Part shown: one piece after another, positions 18,660-26,806 of the stretch
Layout of the letters: each line of letters begins with the position of its first letter
How positions within the stretch are numbered: the first letter of the stretch is position 1
NCBI GenBank assembly: GCA_018263175.1
Contig: JADFDB010000009.1
Location: 1 to 37,153, forward strand
Source of the DNA: Spirochaetota bacterium
Lineage (GTDB): Bacteria > Spirochaetota > UBA4802 > UBA5368
Length of the DNA: 37,153 nucleotides
Direction: 5' to 3'
Made by a program: the position numbers and the translations under genes
The notes under the pieces: model-generated
Databases searched by the model: none
What the model was told of the DNA's origin: nothing
What the model saw: the letters and a program-made list of their open reading frames with translations, nothing else

Positions 18660-19100
18660 CGATCCACCTCTTCACGCTATGCGACGGCCGCATCAGCCGC
18701 CCCTTGTGTTAGGGTCGCGAAACGTCCGGCGGTTACATTGTAAACCTCCGCAACGCCGTCCCCTCATTAAATCATCGGCACGGAGCGCTTCGCAGCCGCA
18801 CGATAAGCCATAATCCAAAACGATGCTGCCGTCAATTCATAAAGATGCCGGCCGGCGCTCCTCGGGTTCAAATTTACCCATATAAGGCAAAAAAGCCCCG
18901 CACCGGACGTTTTTTATTGACACCTCCCCGCGCCCGCGCTTAATTATACTCCAAAAACAGAGTTGTTGCATAACTGGGAGGCAGCCCGGATCTCCCCCGC
19001 TGCGGCGGAGAGAAATCCGATATCCATCAGATATGAAACAAGTCTGCTATACTACGCTTTCGCGCTTCGGGCGTACTTCCCTGGGAGGACTGGGTTTAGA
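18660..19100. other. 441-base divergent intergenic region
   Basis: The gap lies between the TPR-like gene (minus) and vorD (plus). It holds copy A of the dispersed hairpin repeat (18959-19045) and a TATACT box right after it (19048-19053) that lacks a good -35. A TTGACA at about 18917-18922 has no well-spaced -10. A minus-strand GGAGG-TTTACA-ATG-TAA start-stop lies at 18733-18749. No further open reading frame is convincing. Confidence 0.6.
18959..19045 (+). repeat. Dispersed hairpin repeat, copy A
   Basis: The left end AGAGTTGTTGCATA pairs imperfectly with the right end TATGAAACAAGTCT (reverse complement AGACTTGTTTCATA; 12 of 14 match). The centre is an imperfect GC-rich hairpin (18988-19000 with 19004-19018), followed by the shared CCGATATCC block. 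It lies 55 bases upstream of the vorD ATG. Two further copies lie at 22145-22232 and 29457-29544. Confidence 0.75.
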
Positions 19101-19310
19101 ATGGCACACATAGTGATCGATCGTGACCGGTGCAAGGGATGTTATTTTTGCATCGAATTCTGTCCGCGCAACATCATACGAATCTCCCAGGAGCACAACC
19201 GGATCGGCTACTTCCCGGCCGAGTTCATCGAGGAGGAGCGCGAGCGCTGTACCGGCTGCAAAACCTGCGCCGTAATGTGCCCCGACACGGCGATCGAGGT
19301 GTTCAAATGA
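19101..19310 (+). CDS. vorD: 2-oxoacid:ferredoxin oxidoreductase delta subunit (2[4Fe-4S] ferredoxin)
   Basis: A 69-residue bacterial-type ferredoxin with two CxxCxxCxxxCP motifs: CKGCYFCIEFCP and CTGCKTCAVMCP. Each binds one [4Fe-4S] cluster. It passes electrons from the thiamine-diphosphate centre of the complex to free ferredoxin. The reading frame is open further upstream, but only MAHIVIDRDRCKGC fits the family, so I use ATG 19101. GGAGG lies 12 bases before it, a slightly long spacing. Its stop overlaps the alpha-subunit ATG (ATGA). Confidence 0.93.
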   Translation: MAHIVIDRDRCKGCYFCIEFCPRNIIRISQEHNRIGYFPAEFIEEERERCTGCKTCAVMCPDTAIEVFK

Positions 19311-20371
19311 CCGAAAAGAAACTTACGAAGGGCAACATCGCCCTCGCCGAAGGCGCGATACAGGCGGGATGCCGGTTTTATTTCGGCTATCCCATCACCC
19401 CGCAAAACGACATTCCCGAATACCTCGCGCGGAACCTCCCCAAACACGGGGGAACCTTCATACCGGCCGAGAGCGAGATCGCCTCGATCAATATGGTGAT
19501 GGGTGCCTCGGCATCGGGCAAGCGCGCCATGACCTCGTCCTCGGGGCCCGGCATCTCGCTCATGCAGGAGGGCATCTCGTACCTCGCGGGCTCGGAGATG
19601 CCGGCGGTCATCGTCAACATTATGCGCTGCGGGCCGGGCCTCGGCGGCATCGCGCCGACCCAGGGAGACTACAACCAGGCCGTGCACGGCGGCGGCCACG
19701 GCGATTACCGCAACATCGTGCTCGCGCCGGGCTCGGTGCAGGAGATGTTCGACCTCACCATCAAGGCCTTCGAGCTCGCCGACAGGTACCGCAACCCGGC
19801 GATGATCATCGCCGACGCCATGATCGGGCAGTTCCAGGAGCCCTGCCGCCTCACCCCCGAAAGGCCGGTCGAGTTTCCCGAAAAGTCCTGGGCCCTCACC
19901 GGCCGCAGGGGAAGGGACCCGAGGCTGTTGAAATCGCTTTACCTCGGCGACTACGAACAGGAGGAGCACAACCTTTTTCTGAAACAAAAATACGACGAGA
20001 TCCAGGAAAACGAGGTGATGGTCGAGATGCAGAACCTCGACGACGCCGAGCTCATCATTATCGCCTTCGGTACGCCGGCGCGCGTGGCGAAGACCGCCAT
20101 CAGCCTCGCTCGCGAGGAGGGGCTCAGGGTGGGGCTCATCCGTCCCATCACGCTCTTCCCCTTCCCCGTCAACGAGATATACGAACACTCGGCGCGCGCG
20201 AAGAACATCCTGGTGGTCGAGATGAACACGGGCCAGATGGTCCGCGACGTGCGGATAGCCGCCCACAAGGACGCGGCGATCCACTTTTACGGCAGGCCCG
20301 GCGGGGGCTTCCCCTTCCCCGACGACGTGCTCGGCGAAATAAAAAAGGCGCTCGGCGGAGGTGCCCGATGA
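19307..20371 (+). CDS. vorB: 2-oxoacid:ferredoxin oxidoreductase alpha subunit (VorB/KorA-like)
   Basis: A 354-residue alpha subunit carrying the pyrimidine-binding domain of thiamine diphosphate. It has the family motif GYPITPQ at 27-33, the SSSGPGISLMQEGISYL region and a C-terminal transketolase-like domain (ELIIIAFGTPARVAKTAI; GLIRPITLFPFP). It resembles 3-methyl-2-oxobutanoate (VorB) and 2-oxoglutarate (KorA) enzymes. The sequence alone does not settle the substrate. The reaction is oxidative decarboxylation of a 2-oxoacid with CoA to acyl-CoA, CO2 and reduced ferredoxin. The start ATG 19307 overlaps the vorD stop, and the stop overlaps the beta-subunit ATG. Confidence 0.93.
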   Translation: MTEKKLTKGNIALAEGAIQAGCRFYFGYPITPQNDIPEYLARNLPKHGGTFIPAESEIASINMVMGASASGKRAMTSSSGPGISLMQEGISYLAGSEMPAVIVNIMRCGPGLGGIAPTQGDYNQAVHGGGHGDYRNIVLAPGSVQEMFDLTIKAFELADRYRNPAMIIADAMIGQFQEPCRLTPERPVEFPEKSWALTGRRGRDPRLLKSLYLGDYEQEEHNLFLKQKYDEIQENEVMVEMQNLDDAELIIIAFGTPARVAKTAISLAREEGLRVGLIRPITLFPFPVNEIYEHSARAKNILVVEMNTGQMVRDVRIAAHKDAAIHFYGRPGGGFPFPDDVLGEIKKALGGGAR

Positions 20372-21120
20372 ACGCGATATTCAAACGGCCGGATAGTCTC
20401 AAAGACACCATCACCCACTTCTGCCCCGGATGCACGCACGGCATCGCCCACCGGCTCATCGCCGAGACCATGGACGAGCTCGGCATCGCCGACCGGACGA
20501 TCGGCATCCCCGGGGTCGGCTGCTGCGTCTTTCTCTATAATTATTTTCCGATCGATGTGCTCGAGGCGCCGCACGGCCGCGCTCCGGCATGCGCAACGGG
20601 GATGAAGCGCGCCCAGCCGGACAAGATCATCTTCGCCTATCAGGGCGACGGCGACATGGCGGCGATCGGCACGTCCGAGATCATCCACGCGGCGAACCGC
20701 GGCGAGAACATCACCGTGTTCTTCATCAACAACTCAGTCTACGGCATGACCGGCGGGCAGATGGCGCCGACCACGCTGCTCGGCCAGCAGACGACGACGA
20801 GCCCGTACGGCCGCGATTTCAAATCCGAGGGCTACCCGATCAAGATGGCCGAGATGCTCGCCACGCTCGAGGGGGTCGCCTATTCGACGAGGGTGGCGCT
20901 TCACTCGCCAAAGCACGTCAATCAGGCGAAGAAGGCGATCCGAAAGGCCTTCGAGATGCAGATAAACGAGATGGGCTTCTCGGTGGTGGAGATGCTCTCG
21001 ACCTGCAACACGAACTGGCGCGTATCGCCGCTCGAGGCGCTGAAGATGCTCGAACGCGAGATGATCCCCTACTACCCGCTCGGCGTATTCAAGGAGCGCA
21101 CCGGGAAGGATTTTCTCTAA
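20368..21120 (+). CDS. vorA: 2-oxoacid:ferredoxin oxidoreductase beta subunit (ThDP-binding)
   Basis: A 250-residue beta subunit. The thiamine-diphosphate/magnesium motif starts at GDGD (93-96) and ends at NNSVYGMTGG (121-130). CPGCTHG at 19-25 and further cysteines (C52, C53, C75) are typical of subunits holding one [4Fe-4S] cluster near the cofactor. QQTTTSPYGRDF is also a usual feature. The start ATG 20368 overlaps the alpha-subunit stop by four bases. The gamma subunit follows after 30 bases. Confidence 0.93.
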   Translation: MNAIFKRPDSLKDTITHFCPGCTHGIAHRLIAETMDELGIADRTIGIPGVGCCVFLYNYFPIDVLEAPHGRAPACATGMKRAQPDKIIFAYQGDGDMAAIGTSEIIHAANRGENITVFFINNSVYGMTGGQMAPTTLLGQQTTTSPYGRDFKSEGYPIKMAEMLATLEGVAYSTRVALHSPKHVNQAKKAIRKAFEMQINEMGFSVVEMLSTCNTNWRVSPLEALKMLEREMIPYYPLGVFKERTGKDFL

Positions 21121-21150
21121 CGCTACCGGACAGCCCGGAGGAGGTATGGT

Positions 21151-21705
21151 TTGTATTACGATGTGATTATGGCCGGCTTCGGCGGCCAGGGCATTCAGAT
21201 GATAAGCCAGATCGTGGCGCTCGCCGCGATACGGAAAGGCCTCAACGTGACCTATCTTCCCTCCTACGGCGTGGAGAAGCGCGGGGGACGCACCAACGTG
21301 ACGCTCGTGATCGCCGACGAGGAGATCGGCTCCATGGTGAGCAACCACCCGAAATGCGTCATCGCCATGGATACCATCGCCGTCGACAAATACAAGGCGC
21401 AGGTCGCGCCGAAGGGACTGCTCATAGCCAACGCGAGCCTGGTGCCTCTGGCCATGCTCGACCGGAGCGACATCGTGCCCCTCCCCCTGAGGTGCAACGA
21501 CGAGGCGCTCGCCCTCGGAAGCGCGAAACTCTCGAACATGATCGCCCTCGGCGCCTTTTTGCAACGATCGGAAATACTCGGCTTCGGCGACGTCGAGGCC
21601 GTTATCGACGAGGTCACCCCCGAGCGCCTCAAGAAGACGATCCCCGCGAACCTCGAGGCGATCAGGCGCGGCATCGAGATCGCCGCCAACGGCAGCGTCC
21701 GCTGA
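21151..21705 (+). CDS. vorC: 2-oxoacid:ferredoxin oxidoreductase gamma subunit
   Basis: A 184-residue gamma subunit, the CoA-proximal domain of the complex. GFGGQG at 9-14 and SYGVEKRGGRTNVTLVIADEEIGS are signatures of the family. The start codon is TTG at 21151, chosen because GGAGGAGG lies six bases upstream and no in-frame ATG fits. It ends the four-gene operon in the order delta, alpha, beta, gamma. Confidence 0.92.
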   Translation: MYYDVIMAGFGGQGIQMISQIVALAAIRKGLNVTYLPSYGVEKRGGRTNVTLVIADEEIGSMVSNHPKCVIAMDTIAVDKYKAQVAPKGLLIANASLVPLAMLDRSDIVPLPLRCNDEALALGSAKLSNMIALGAFLQRSEILGFGDVEAVIDEVTPERLKKTIPANLEAIRRGIEIAANGSVR

Positions 21706-21713
21706 TGTCGCAC

Positions 21714-21747
21714 GTGGAGGCGCCCGAGCCGGAATCGGCGCCTCCAC
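21714..21747 (+). terminator. Hairpin after vorC, terminator-like
   Basis: An exact inverted repeat, GTGGAGGCGCC (21714-21724) and GGCGCCTCCAC (21737-21747), with a 12-base loop starts nine bases after the vorC stop. It is a strong stem without an immediate T-run. It may stabilise the 3' end or act as an incomplete intrinsic terminator. Confidence 0.45.
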
Positions 21748-21780
21748 CCGCCCGTATCCTCCGCGCATTATAAAAATTTC

Positions 21781-21809
21781 TTGCTTCGACACCGTTTCTC
21801 GTTTATATT
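21781..21809 (+). promoter_or_regulatory. Candidate promoter for the NqrM-like gene and nqr operon
   Basis: TTGCTT (21781-21786) and TATATT (21804-21809) are 17 bases apart. The -10 matches consensus at five of six positions and the -35 is weak. It lies downstream of the vorC hairpin and about 115 bases before the small gene at 21925. Confidence 0.4.
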
Positions 21810-21924
21810 CGGACACAGGTTCCACCTGCCGCGGAATCCGGAAGCGTGTTTTCCCCTCCACCCACGGCGGGATGGATCGACAGTTCGCGTACAACATTGA
21901 AGAAAAGACGGAACACGACCAATC

Positions 21925-22107
21925 ATGGCCCCTGTAATAATAATGGCCTTCGCGATCGTTGCGCTCTTCATGGGGACGATGATGCTCGTATTCACGCGGA
22001 GAAACGAAGCGCGCCGGCGCAAAGGCTGTGCACTCGGAGAAGACGGAACGAACGCGTGCGCCGGCTGCGGGAGTCTGCACCGGACGGACTGCCGCCCCGG
22101 AAGATGA
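21925..22107 (+). CDS. Small four-cysteine membrane protein, NqrM-like
   Basis: A 60-residue protein. An N-terminal transmembrane helix (VIIMAFAIVALFMGTMMLVF) is followed by a basic stretch (RRNEARRRKG) and four cysteines (C35, C45, C48, C56). One TM helix plus a short cysteine cluster is the layout of NqrM (DUF539). NqrM is needed to mature the Na+-NQR complex, probably by supplying iron. The location directly before nqrA supports the same role. The ribosome site is poor, and exact family membership is inferred from layout and context, not from clear sequence identity. Confidence 0.5.
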   Translation: MAPVIIMAFAIVALFMGTMMLVFTRRNEARRRKGCALGEDGTNACAGCGSLHRTDCRPGR

Positions 22108-22144
22108 CGCGCCCGCGGCGTTTTTTCGCCTTGCGTTACTATCA

Positions 22145-22232
22145 TAGTTGGTGCATAAGTTTGAATCAAAGCCGGTTTTCCCCCGCCGCAGGCGCGGGAA
22201 AACCGATATTCCCGGGATTCACGACAACTCTA
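22145..22232 (+). repeat. Dispersed hairpin repeat, copy B
   Basis: It has the same layout as copies A and C with more diverged ends (left TAGTTGGTGCATAA, right ending CGACAACTCTA). The central stem GGTTTTCCCCCGCC (22174-22187) pairs with 22191-22204 with one mismatch. The shared ACCGATATTCC block follows. It ends 33 bases before nqrA and is bounded by TA on each side. Confidence 0.65.
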
Positions 22233-22265
22233 TTATACGACCGTTATAATCGGAACATCGGCTGA

Positions 22266-23642
22266 ATGCACATGGCGAACTACAGGCTGAAAAAGGGTTA
22301 CGATATCCGCATCGCGGGCGGAGCTGAAGAGGTCCTCGAACGGGCCTCCTTTCCCGAGAGCGTGGGGCTCTATCCGTCCGATTTTTACGGCATGACGCCG
22401 AAACCGCTCGTGGAGGGAGGCGAGCGGGTCAGGATCGGCACACCCCTCTGGCACGACAGGCGCAGGGAATCGCTCGTGGTGACGTCGCCGGCGAGCGGCA
22501 CGGTGGCCGAGGTACGCCGCGGCGCGCGGCGCGCGCTTGAGGCTGTCGTACTACGGACCGATGGCAAACAGCAGATCGCCGCCGGGACCCCCGGACCGCC
22601 GAAACGCATTTCGTCCTCCGCGCGCGGGGACATCATCTCGGCCCTCTGCGGCACCGGGCTCTTCCCGCTCATCCGGCAGCGCCCCTTCGGCACGGTCGCC
22701 GATCCCCTCGCCGCGCCGCGCGACATCTTCGTTACGGCCATGGACACCGCGCCGCTCGCTCCCGACCAGAGAATCATCCTCAAAAAGCACGAACAAGAAT
22801 TCCAGCGCGGCATCGACGTGCTCGCGAGCCTCACTGCGGGCAGGGTGCATCTCTGCACGGGCGGCGGGACTGATGACGCGTCCGCCTTCGCCGGCGCGAG
22901 AAACGTGGAGCGGCACCGCTTCGACGGTCCGCATCCGGCCGGAAACGCCGGCGTACACATACATCACGTCGCCCCGATACGAGGCGCCGGCGACATCGTA
23001 TGGCACTGCACCGTCCAGGGCGCCATTCTCATCGGACGCTATTTTCTTGCGGGCGCGCCCTCTTTCGACGTAACGGCCGCGGTGGCGGGCCCGGCCGCGG
23101 CGCAGAGGCGCTACGTCGAGACCCTGGCGGGCGCCGCGCTTTCATCGTTCGCGGAAGCGTCGGACAAATTTCCCGCGGCGCGCTTCATCTCCGGGAACGT
23201 CCTCACCGGCCGCAATGCGGGCGCCGACGGATTTCTCGGCTTCGGCGACAGCCTCGTCACGATCATCCCCGAGCCGCAAAAAAGCGTCTTCCTCGGCTGG
23301 CTCTCGCCCGGGTTCTCGCTCGAGAGCTTTTCGTACTCGTTTATCTCGCGGCTCATGCCGCGGCGGCGCTTCGCCCTCGACTCCAACCGCAACGGCAGCG
23401 TGCGCGCCTTCGTCGCCACCGGCATCTACGAGCGCCTGCTGCCGATGGACATCCTGCCCTCGTTCCTGTTAAAGTCCATACTGGCCGACGATATCGAGGA
23501 GATGGAAAAGCTCGGCATACTCGAGGTCGCGCCGGAGGACTTCGCGCTATGCGAGTATGCCTGCCCGTCCAAAACCGACATACAGCGCATAATCCGCGAC
23601 GGGATCGATCTCATGCTGAAGGAGACACGGGAAAGCGAATGA
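22266..23642 (+). CDS. nqrA: Na+-translocating NADH-quinone reductase subunit A
   Basis: A 458-residue NqrA, the cytosolic subunit of the Na+-NQR complex linked with quinone binding. The start YRLKKGYDIRIAGGAEE fits the family's typical opening. Later family-like parts include VVTSPASGTVAEVRRG, FISGNVLTGRN and the C-terminal CEYACPSKTDIQRIIRDGIDLM. NqrA separates this complex from Rnf, whose equivalent is RnfC. ATG 22266 and ATG 22272 are both possible starts. Neither has a good ribosome site. The stop overlaps nqrB by four bases. Confidence 0.92.
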   Translation: MHMANYRLKKGYDIRIAGGAEEVLERASFPESVGLYPSDFYGMTPKPLVEGGERVRIGTPLWHDRRRESLVVTSPASGTVAEVRRGARRALEAVVLRTDGKQQIAAGTPGPPKRISSSARGDIISALCGTGLFPLIRQRPFGTVADPLAAPRDIFVTAMDTAPLAPDQRIILKKHEQEFQRGIDVLASLTAGRVHLCTGGGTDDASAFAGARNVERHRFDGPHPAGNAGVHIHHVAPIRGAGDIVWHCTVQGAILIGRYFLAGAPSFDVTAAVAGPAAAQRRYVETLAGAALSSFAEASDKFPAARFISGNVLTGRNAGADGFLGFGDSLVTIIPEPQKSVFLGWLSPGFSLESFSYSFISRLMPRRRFALDSNRNGSVRAFVATGIYERLLPMDILPSFLLKSILADDIEEMEKLGILEVAPEDFALCEYACPSKTDIQRIIRDGIDLMLKETRESE

Positions 23643-24799
23643 AAGCGCATGGAACGATACGCTCGGCGTTCGAAAAGGGAGGGCGCTTCGAGCGCCTCTG
23701 GCCGCTCATCGACGCGGCCGAAACCTTCTTCTTCCGTCTGCCGGTGCGCACCGCGGGGGGAACGCACGTCCGCGACGCGTACGACCTCAAGCGCATGATG
23801 ATGATCGTGGTAATGGCGCTTTTCCCCTGCATGGCATTCGGCACCTATAATGTCGGCTACCAGTTTTACGCATCGGCCGGCCTGCCTGCCGATCACCTCG
23901 CCTGCGTGCTCAAGGGCCTCACGGTGATCATCCCGCTGTACGTCGTCACCTTCGCCGTCGGCGGCTTCTGGGAGGTGCTCTTCGCGCTCATCCGCGGCGA
24001 GGAGATCAACGAGGGCTTCTTCGTCACCGGCGCGCTCATCCCGCTCGTCATGCCGCCGACCATTCCGCTGTGGCAGCTCGCGCTGGCGGTGAGCTTCGGC
24101 GTGGTGCTCGGCAAGGAACTCTTCGGCGGAACGGGCATGAACATCTTCAACCCCGCGCTCGTAAGCCGCGCCTTTCTCTTCTTCGCCTATCCCAGATCCA
24201 TCTCGGGCGCCGGCGTATGGACGCTCACCGGCGGCACGGTGGTCGACGCCTATACCATGGCCACGCCGCTGCACCTGGGCCTCGAGCCGAAGGGCGGCAT
24301 CGTCGCGCATCTCGCCGGGAACGGTTTCGATTTCTGGAGGATGTTCACCGGCCTTGAGCCGGGAAGCATCGGCGAGACCAGCACCGTCGCGGTCCTCATC
24401 GGCGCGCTCATCCTCATCCTTACGGGCGTCGGGAGCTGGCGCATCATCGTTTCGGTCTTCGCCGGCGGAGGGGCGATGGCGCTCCTCTGCAACGCCTTCG
24501 CCCCGTCGGACGCGAGCATGATGGCGCTTCCCGCGCACTACCATTTCGTGATGGGCGGCTTCGCCTTCGGCGCGGTCTTCATGGCGACCGACCCGGTCTC
24601 GGCGGCCGGCACGAACGCCGGCAAGTACGTGTACGGCTTTCTCATCGGCGTACTCACGATCATGGTCCGCACGCTCAACCCGGCCTACCCCGAGGGAATG
24701 ATGCTCGCCATACTCTTCATGAATCTTTTTTCACCGCTCATCGATTACGCGGTGGTACGGCTCAACATGAGACGGAGGCTGCGCCGTGCGGCAGGGTAA
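23639..24799 (+). CDS. nqrB: Na+-translocating NADH-quinone reductase subunit B
   Basis: A 386-residue integral membrane protein with about ten hydrophobic helices, a core of the sodium pathway. The covalent FMN site is the threonine in GSIGETSTVAVLIGA. KELFGGTGMNIFNPALVSRAFLFFAYP and ATDPVSAAGTNAGKYVYG are family landmarks. The start is ATG 23639, overlapping the nqrA stop (ATGA). The longer open frame upstream is out-of-frame read-through over nqrA. FMN attachment needs an ApbE-type transferase, which is not in this window. Confidence 0.93.
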   Translation: MKAHGTIRSAFEKGGRFERLWPLIDAAETFFFRLPVRTAGGTHVRDAYDLKRMMMIVVMALFPCMAFGTYNVGYQFYASAGLPADHLACVLKGLTVIIPLYVVTFAVGGFWEVLFALIRGEEINEGFFVTGALIPLVMPPTIPLWQLALAVSFGVVLGKELFGGTGMNIFNPALVSRAFLFFAYPRSISGAGVWTLTGGTVVDAYTMATPLHLGLEPKGGIVAHLAGNGFDFWRMFTGLEPGSIGETSTVAVLIGALILILTGVGSWRIIVSVFAGGGAMALLCNAFAPSDASMMALPAHYHFVMGGFAFGAVFMATDPVSAAGTNAGKYVYGFLIGVLTIMVRTLNPAYPEGMMLAILFMNLFSPLIDYAVVRLNMRRRLRRAAG

Positions 24800-25580
24800 C
24801 GCATACACGCTTATTTTTCTGACCGCGGTGGCGCTCGTCGCGTCTCTCGGCCTCGCCCTCGCGGCACAGATGCTTAAAGACCGCCAGGACCTGCTGCGGC
24901 AGGCCGACATGAAACGCAACATCCTCATCGCCGCGGGCTTCATGGAGTGTTACGCGGACGCCGGCGAATCGAGACGCGAGATGGACCCCGGCGTCTGCAC
25001 CGACGTGCACCTCTATTACGAGGCGCACATGCGCGCCGTACTGCTCGATCACCGGGGCGATGCCGTCGACGAACCCGAAACGCGCCCCGAGCTCGTCGAC
25101 CCCGCGCGCGAGGCCGACAAGCCGCTCGAAAATCGGCGCTATCCCGTTTTTCTGCGCGTCGACCTGATAGAAGGCAGAGAGACGGTAAGTGCGTACTGCA
25201 TCCCCATCTACGGCAAGGGCCTCTGGTCCTCGCTCTACGGCTACCTCGCGCTCGAGAGCGACCTCAACACGGTCAGGGGACTTACCTTCTATAGACAGGG
25301 CGAGACGCCCGGACTCGGCGCCGAGATACAGTCCCGCTGGTTCCAGGAGGAGTTCAAGGGCAAGACGATACTGGATGCGAAAGGAAGGCTCGTCTCGATC
25401 ACCGTGCTCAAGGGAAAGACCGATCCATCGTCGCCGCAGGCCGCCCACCAGGTGGACGGCATAAGCGGCGCGACCCTTACCACGAGGGGCGTCACCGAAC
25501 TGTTGATGAAGAGCCTCTCGATGTACGAGCCCTATTTCACCATGATCCGCCGTGGAGGTGCCGAACATGGCCGTCGATAA
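24786..25580 (+). CDS. nqrC: Na+-translocating NADH-quinone reductase subunit C
   Basis: A 264-residue NqrC with one N-terminal membrane helix (about 7-27) and an extracytoplasmic FMN domain. The second covalent flavin site is the threonine of SGAT in [44 protein letters not shown] is the usual preceding region. The start is GTG 24786 with GGAGG upstream at good spacing. It overlaps nqrB by 14 bases and nqrD by 14 bases. Confidence 0.92.
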   Translation: MRQGNAYTLIFLTAVALVASLGLALAAQMLKDRQDLLRQADMKRNILIAAGFMECYADAGESRREMDPGVCTDVHLYYEAHMRAVLLDHRGDAVDEPETRPELVDPAREADKPLENRRYPVFLRVDLIEGRETVSAYCIPIYGKGLWSSLYGYLALESDLNTVRGLTFYRQGETPGLGAEIQSRWFQEEFKGKTILDAKGRLVSITVLKGKTDPSSPQAAHQVDGISGATLTTRGVTELLMKSLSMYEPYFTMIRRGGAEHGRR

Positions 25581-26181
25581 AAAGATTTTTCTGGATCCCA
25601 TAAACGAGAACAACCCGATCACCACCCAGGTGCTGGGCATCTGCTCGGCGCTCGCCGTCACCTCACAGCTCAAGCCCTCGATCGTGATGGGGCTGGCTGT
25701 CATTGCCGTCGTGGCCCTCTCGAACGTCATCACCTCATTCATGCGCGAGTACATCCCCCAGAAGGTGCGCATCATCGTCGAGATGACCGTTGTGGCCTCG
25801 CTCGTCATACTGGTCGACCAGCTGCTGAAGGCCTACGCCTACCAGATGTCCAAGCAGCTCTCGGTCTTCGTCGGGCTCATCATCACCAACTGCATCGTGC
25901 TGGGGCGCATAGAGGCCTTCTCGATGGGGAACCGCCCCCTGCCGTCGTTCGTCGACGGGCTCGGGAACGGCCTGGGGTACGCGATCATCCTCTTTCTCGT
26001 GGGCTTCTTCCGGGAGCTCCTGGGCTTTGGAAAGCTCCTCGGCTACCGGGTCCTGCCCGAATCGCTATACGCCGCGGGCTACGAAAACAACGGGCTCATG
26101 GTGCTCGCGCCGGGGGCGTTCATCATCCTCTCGCTCATCATCTGGCTGCAGCGCACCATATCCGGATACCGTGAGGACTGA
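25567..26181 (+). CDS. nqrD: Na+-translocating NADH-quinone reductase subunit D
   Basis: A 204-residue protein with six membrane helices. C26 ([10 protein letters not shown]) and C109 (IITNCIVLG) are the half-membrane cysteines that, with those of NqrE, hold the intramembrane iron centre. The start is ATG 25567, behind GGAGGT. An upstream GTG at 25552 is in frame but less likely. The opening [21 protein letters not shown] is characteristic. Confidence 0.93.
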   Translation: MAVDKKIFLDPINENNPITTQVLGICSALAVTSQLKPSIVMGLAVIAVVALSNVITSFMREYIPQKVRIIVEMTVVASLVILVDQLLKAYAYQMSKQLSVFVGLIITNCIVLGRIEAFSMGNRPLPSFVDGLGNGLGYAIILFLVGFFRELLGFGKLLGYRVLPESLYAAGYENNGLMVLAPGAFIILSLIIWLQRTISGYRED

Positions 26182-26187
26182 GGCCCC

Positions 26188-26805
26188 ATGGAACTCATAA
26201 ACATCGGCATTCGCGCGATATTTACCGAAAACATCCTGCTCGCCTATTTCCTGGGCATGTGTTCGTTCCTCGCCCTTTCGAAAAAGATGTCCACATCGTT
26301 CGGCCTGGGCGTGGCCGTAATCTTCGTGCTCACCATCACCGCTCCGGTTAACTGGATCATCCATGAATATGTGCTCCGCGAGGGCGCGCTCGCGTGGCTC
26401 GGCCCGCAGTTCAAAACGGTCGACCTGAGCTTTCTCGTTTTCATCTCGTTCATCGCCGTCATCGCGGCGCTCGTACAGGTGGTCGAGATGGCGATCGAGA
26501 AATTCTCCTCGAAGCTGTACAGCGCGCTCGGCATCTACCTGCCGCTCATCACGGTCAACTGCGCGATCCTCGGCGTTTCGCTCTTCATGGTGGAGCGCCG
26601 GCTCACGCTTGCCGAGACCACGGTCTTCGGCTTCAGCTCCGGAATCGGCTGGTTCATGGCCATCGTGAGCATGGCGGCCATACGCTGGAAACTGCGCTAC
26701 TCGAACATCCCCTCCGCCATGCGGGGGCTGGGCATCACCATGCTCGTCACGGGCCTCATGGCCATGGCGTTCATGATTTTCTCCGGAATAAGCCTGGGGC
26801 GCTGA
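26188..26805 (+). CDS. nqrE: Na+-translocating NADH-quinone reductase subunit E
   Basis: A 205-residue six-helix membrane protein, the inverted-topology partner of NqrD. C25 (FLGMCSFLAL) and C125 (ITVNCAILG) match the iron-binding cysteines. IRAIFTENILLAYFLGMC is a typical start. It lies six bases after nqrD and one base before nqrF. Confidence 0.94.
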   Translation: MELINIGIRAIFTENILLAYFLGMCSFLALSKKMSTSFGLGVAVIFVLTITAPVNWIIHEYVLREGALAWLGPQFKTVDLSFLVFISFIAVIAALVQVVEMAIEKFSSKLYSALGIYLPLITVNCAILGVSLFMVERRLTLAETTVFGFSSGIGWFMAIVSMAAIRWKLRYSNIPSAMRGLGITMLVTGLMAMAFMIFSGISLGR

Positions 26806-26806
26806 T

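Larger units (their letters stand above)
21706..22265 (+). other. 560-base region between vorC and nqrA
   Basis: It holds a perfect 11-bp hairpin just after vorC, a candidate promoter (21781-21809), a 60-codon NqrM-like gene (21925-22107) and copy B of the hairpin repeat (22145-22232). A TATAAT (22245-22250) lies too close to nqrA to serve it alone. Confidence 0.6.

Noticed and set aside
18894-18916. Possible intrinsic terminator around the A-run and T-run
   Set aside because: The stem is only about three GC pairs between AAAAAA and TTTTTT, too weak to call.
18963-19100. N-terminal extension of the vorD ferredoxin
   Set aside because: It would translate the hairpin repeat, and the family begins at MAHIVIDRDRC.
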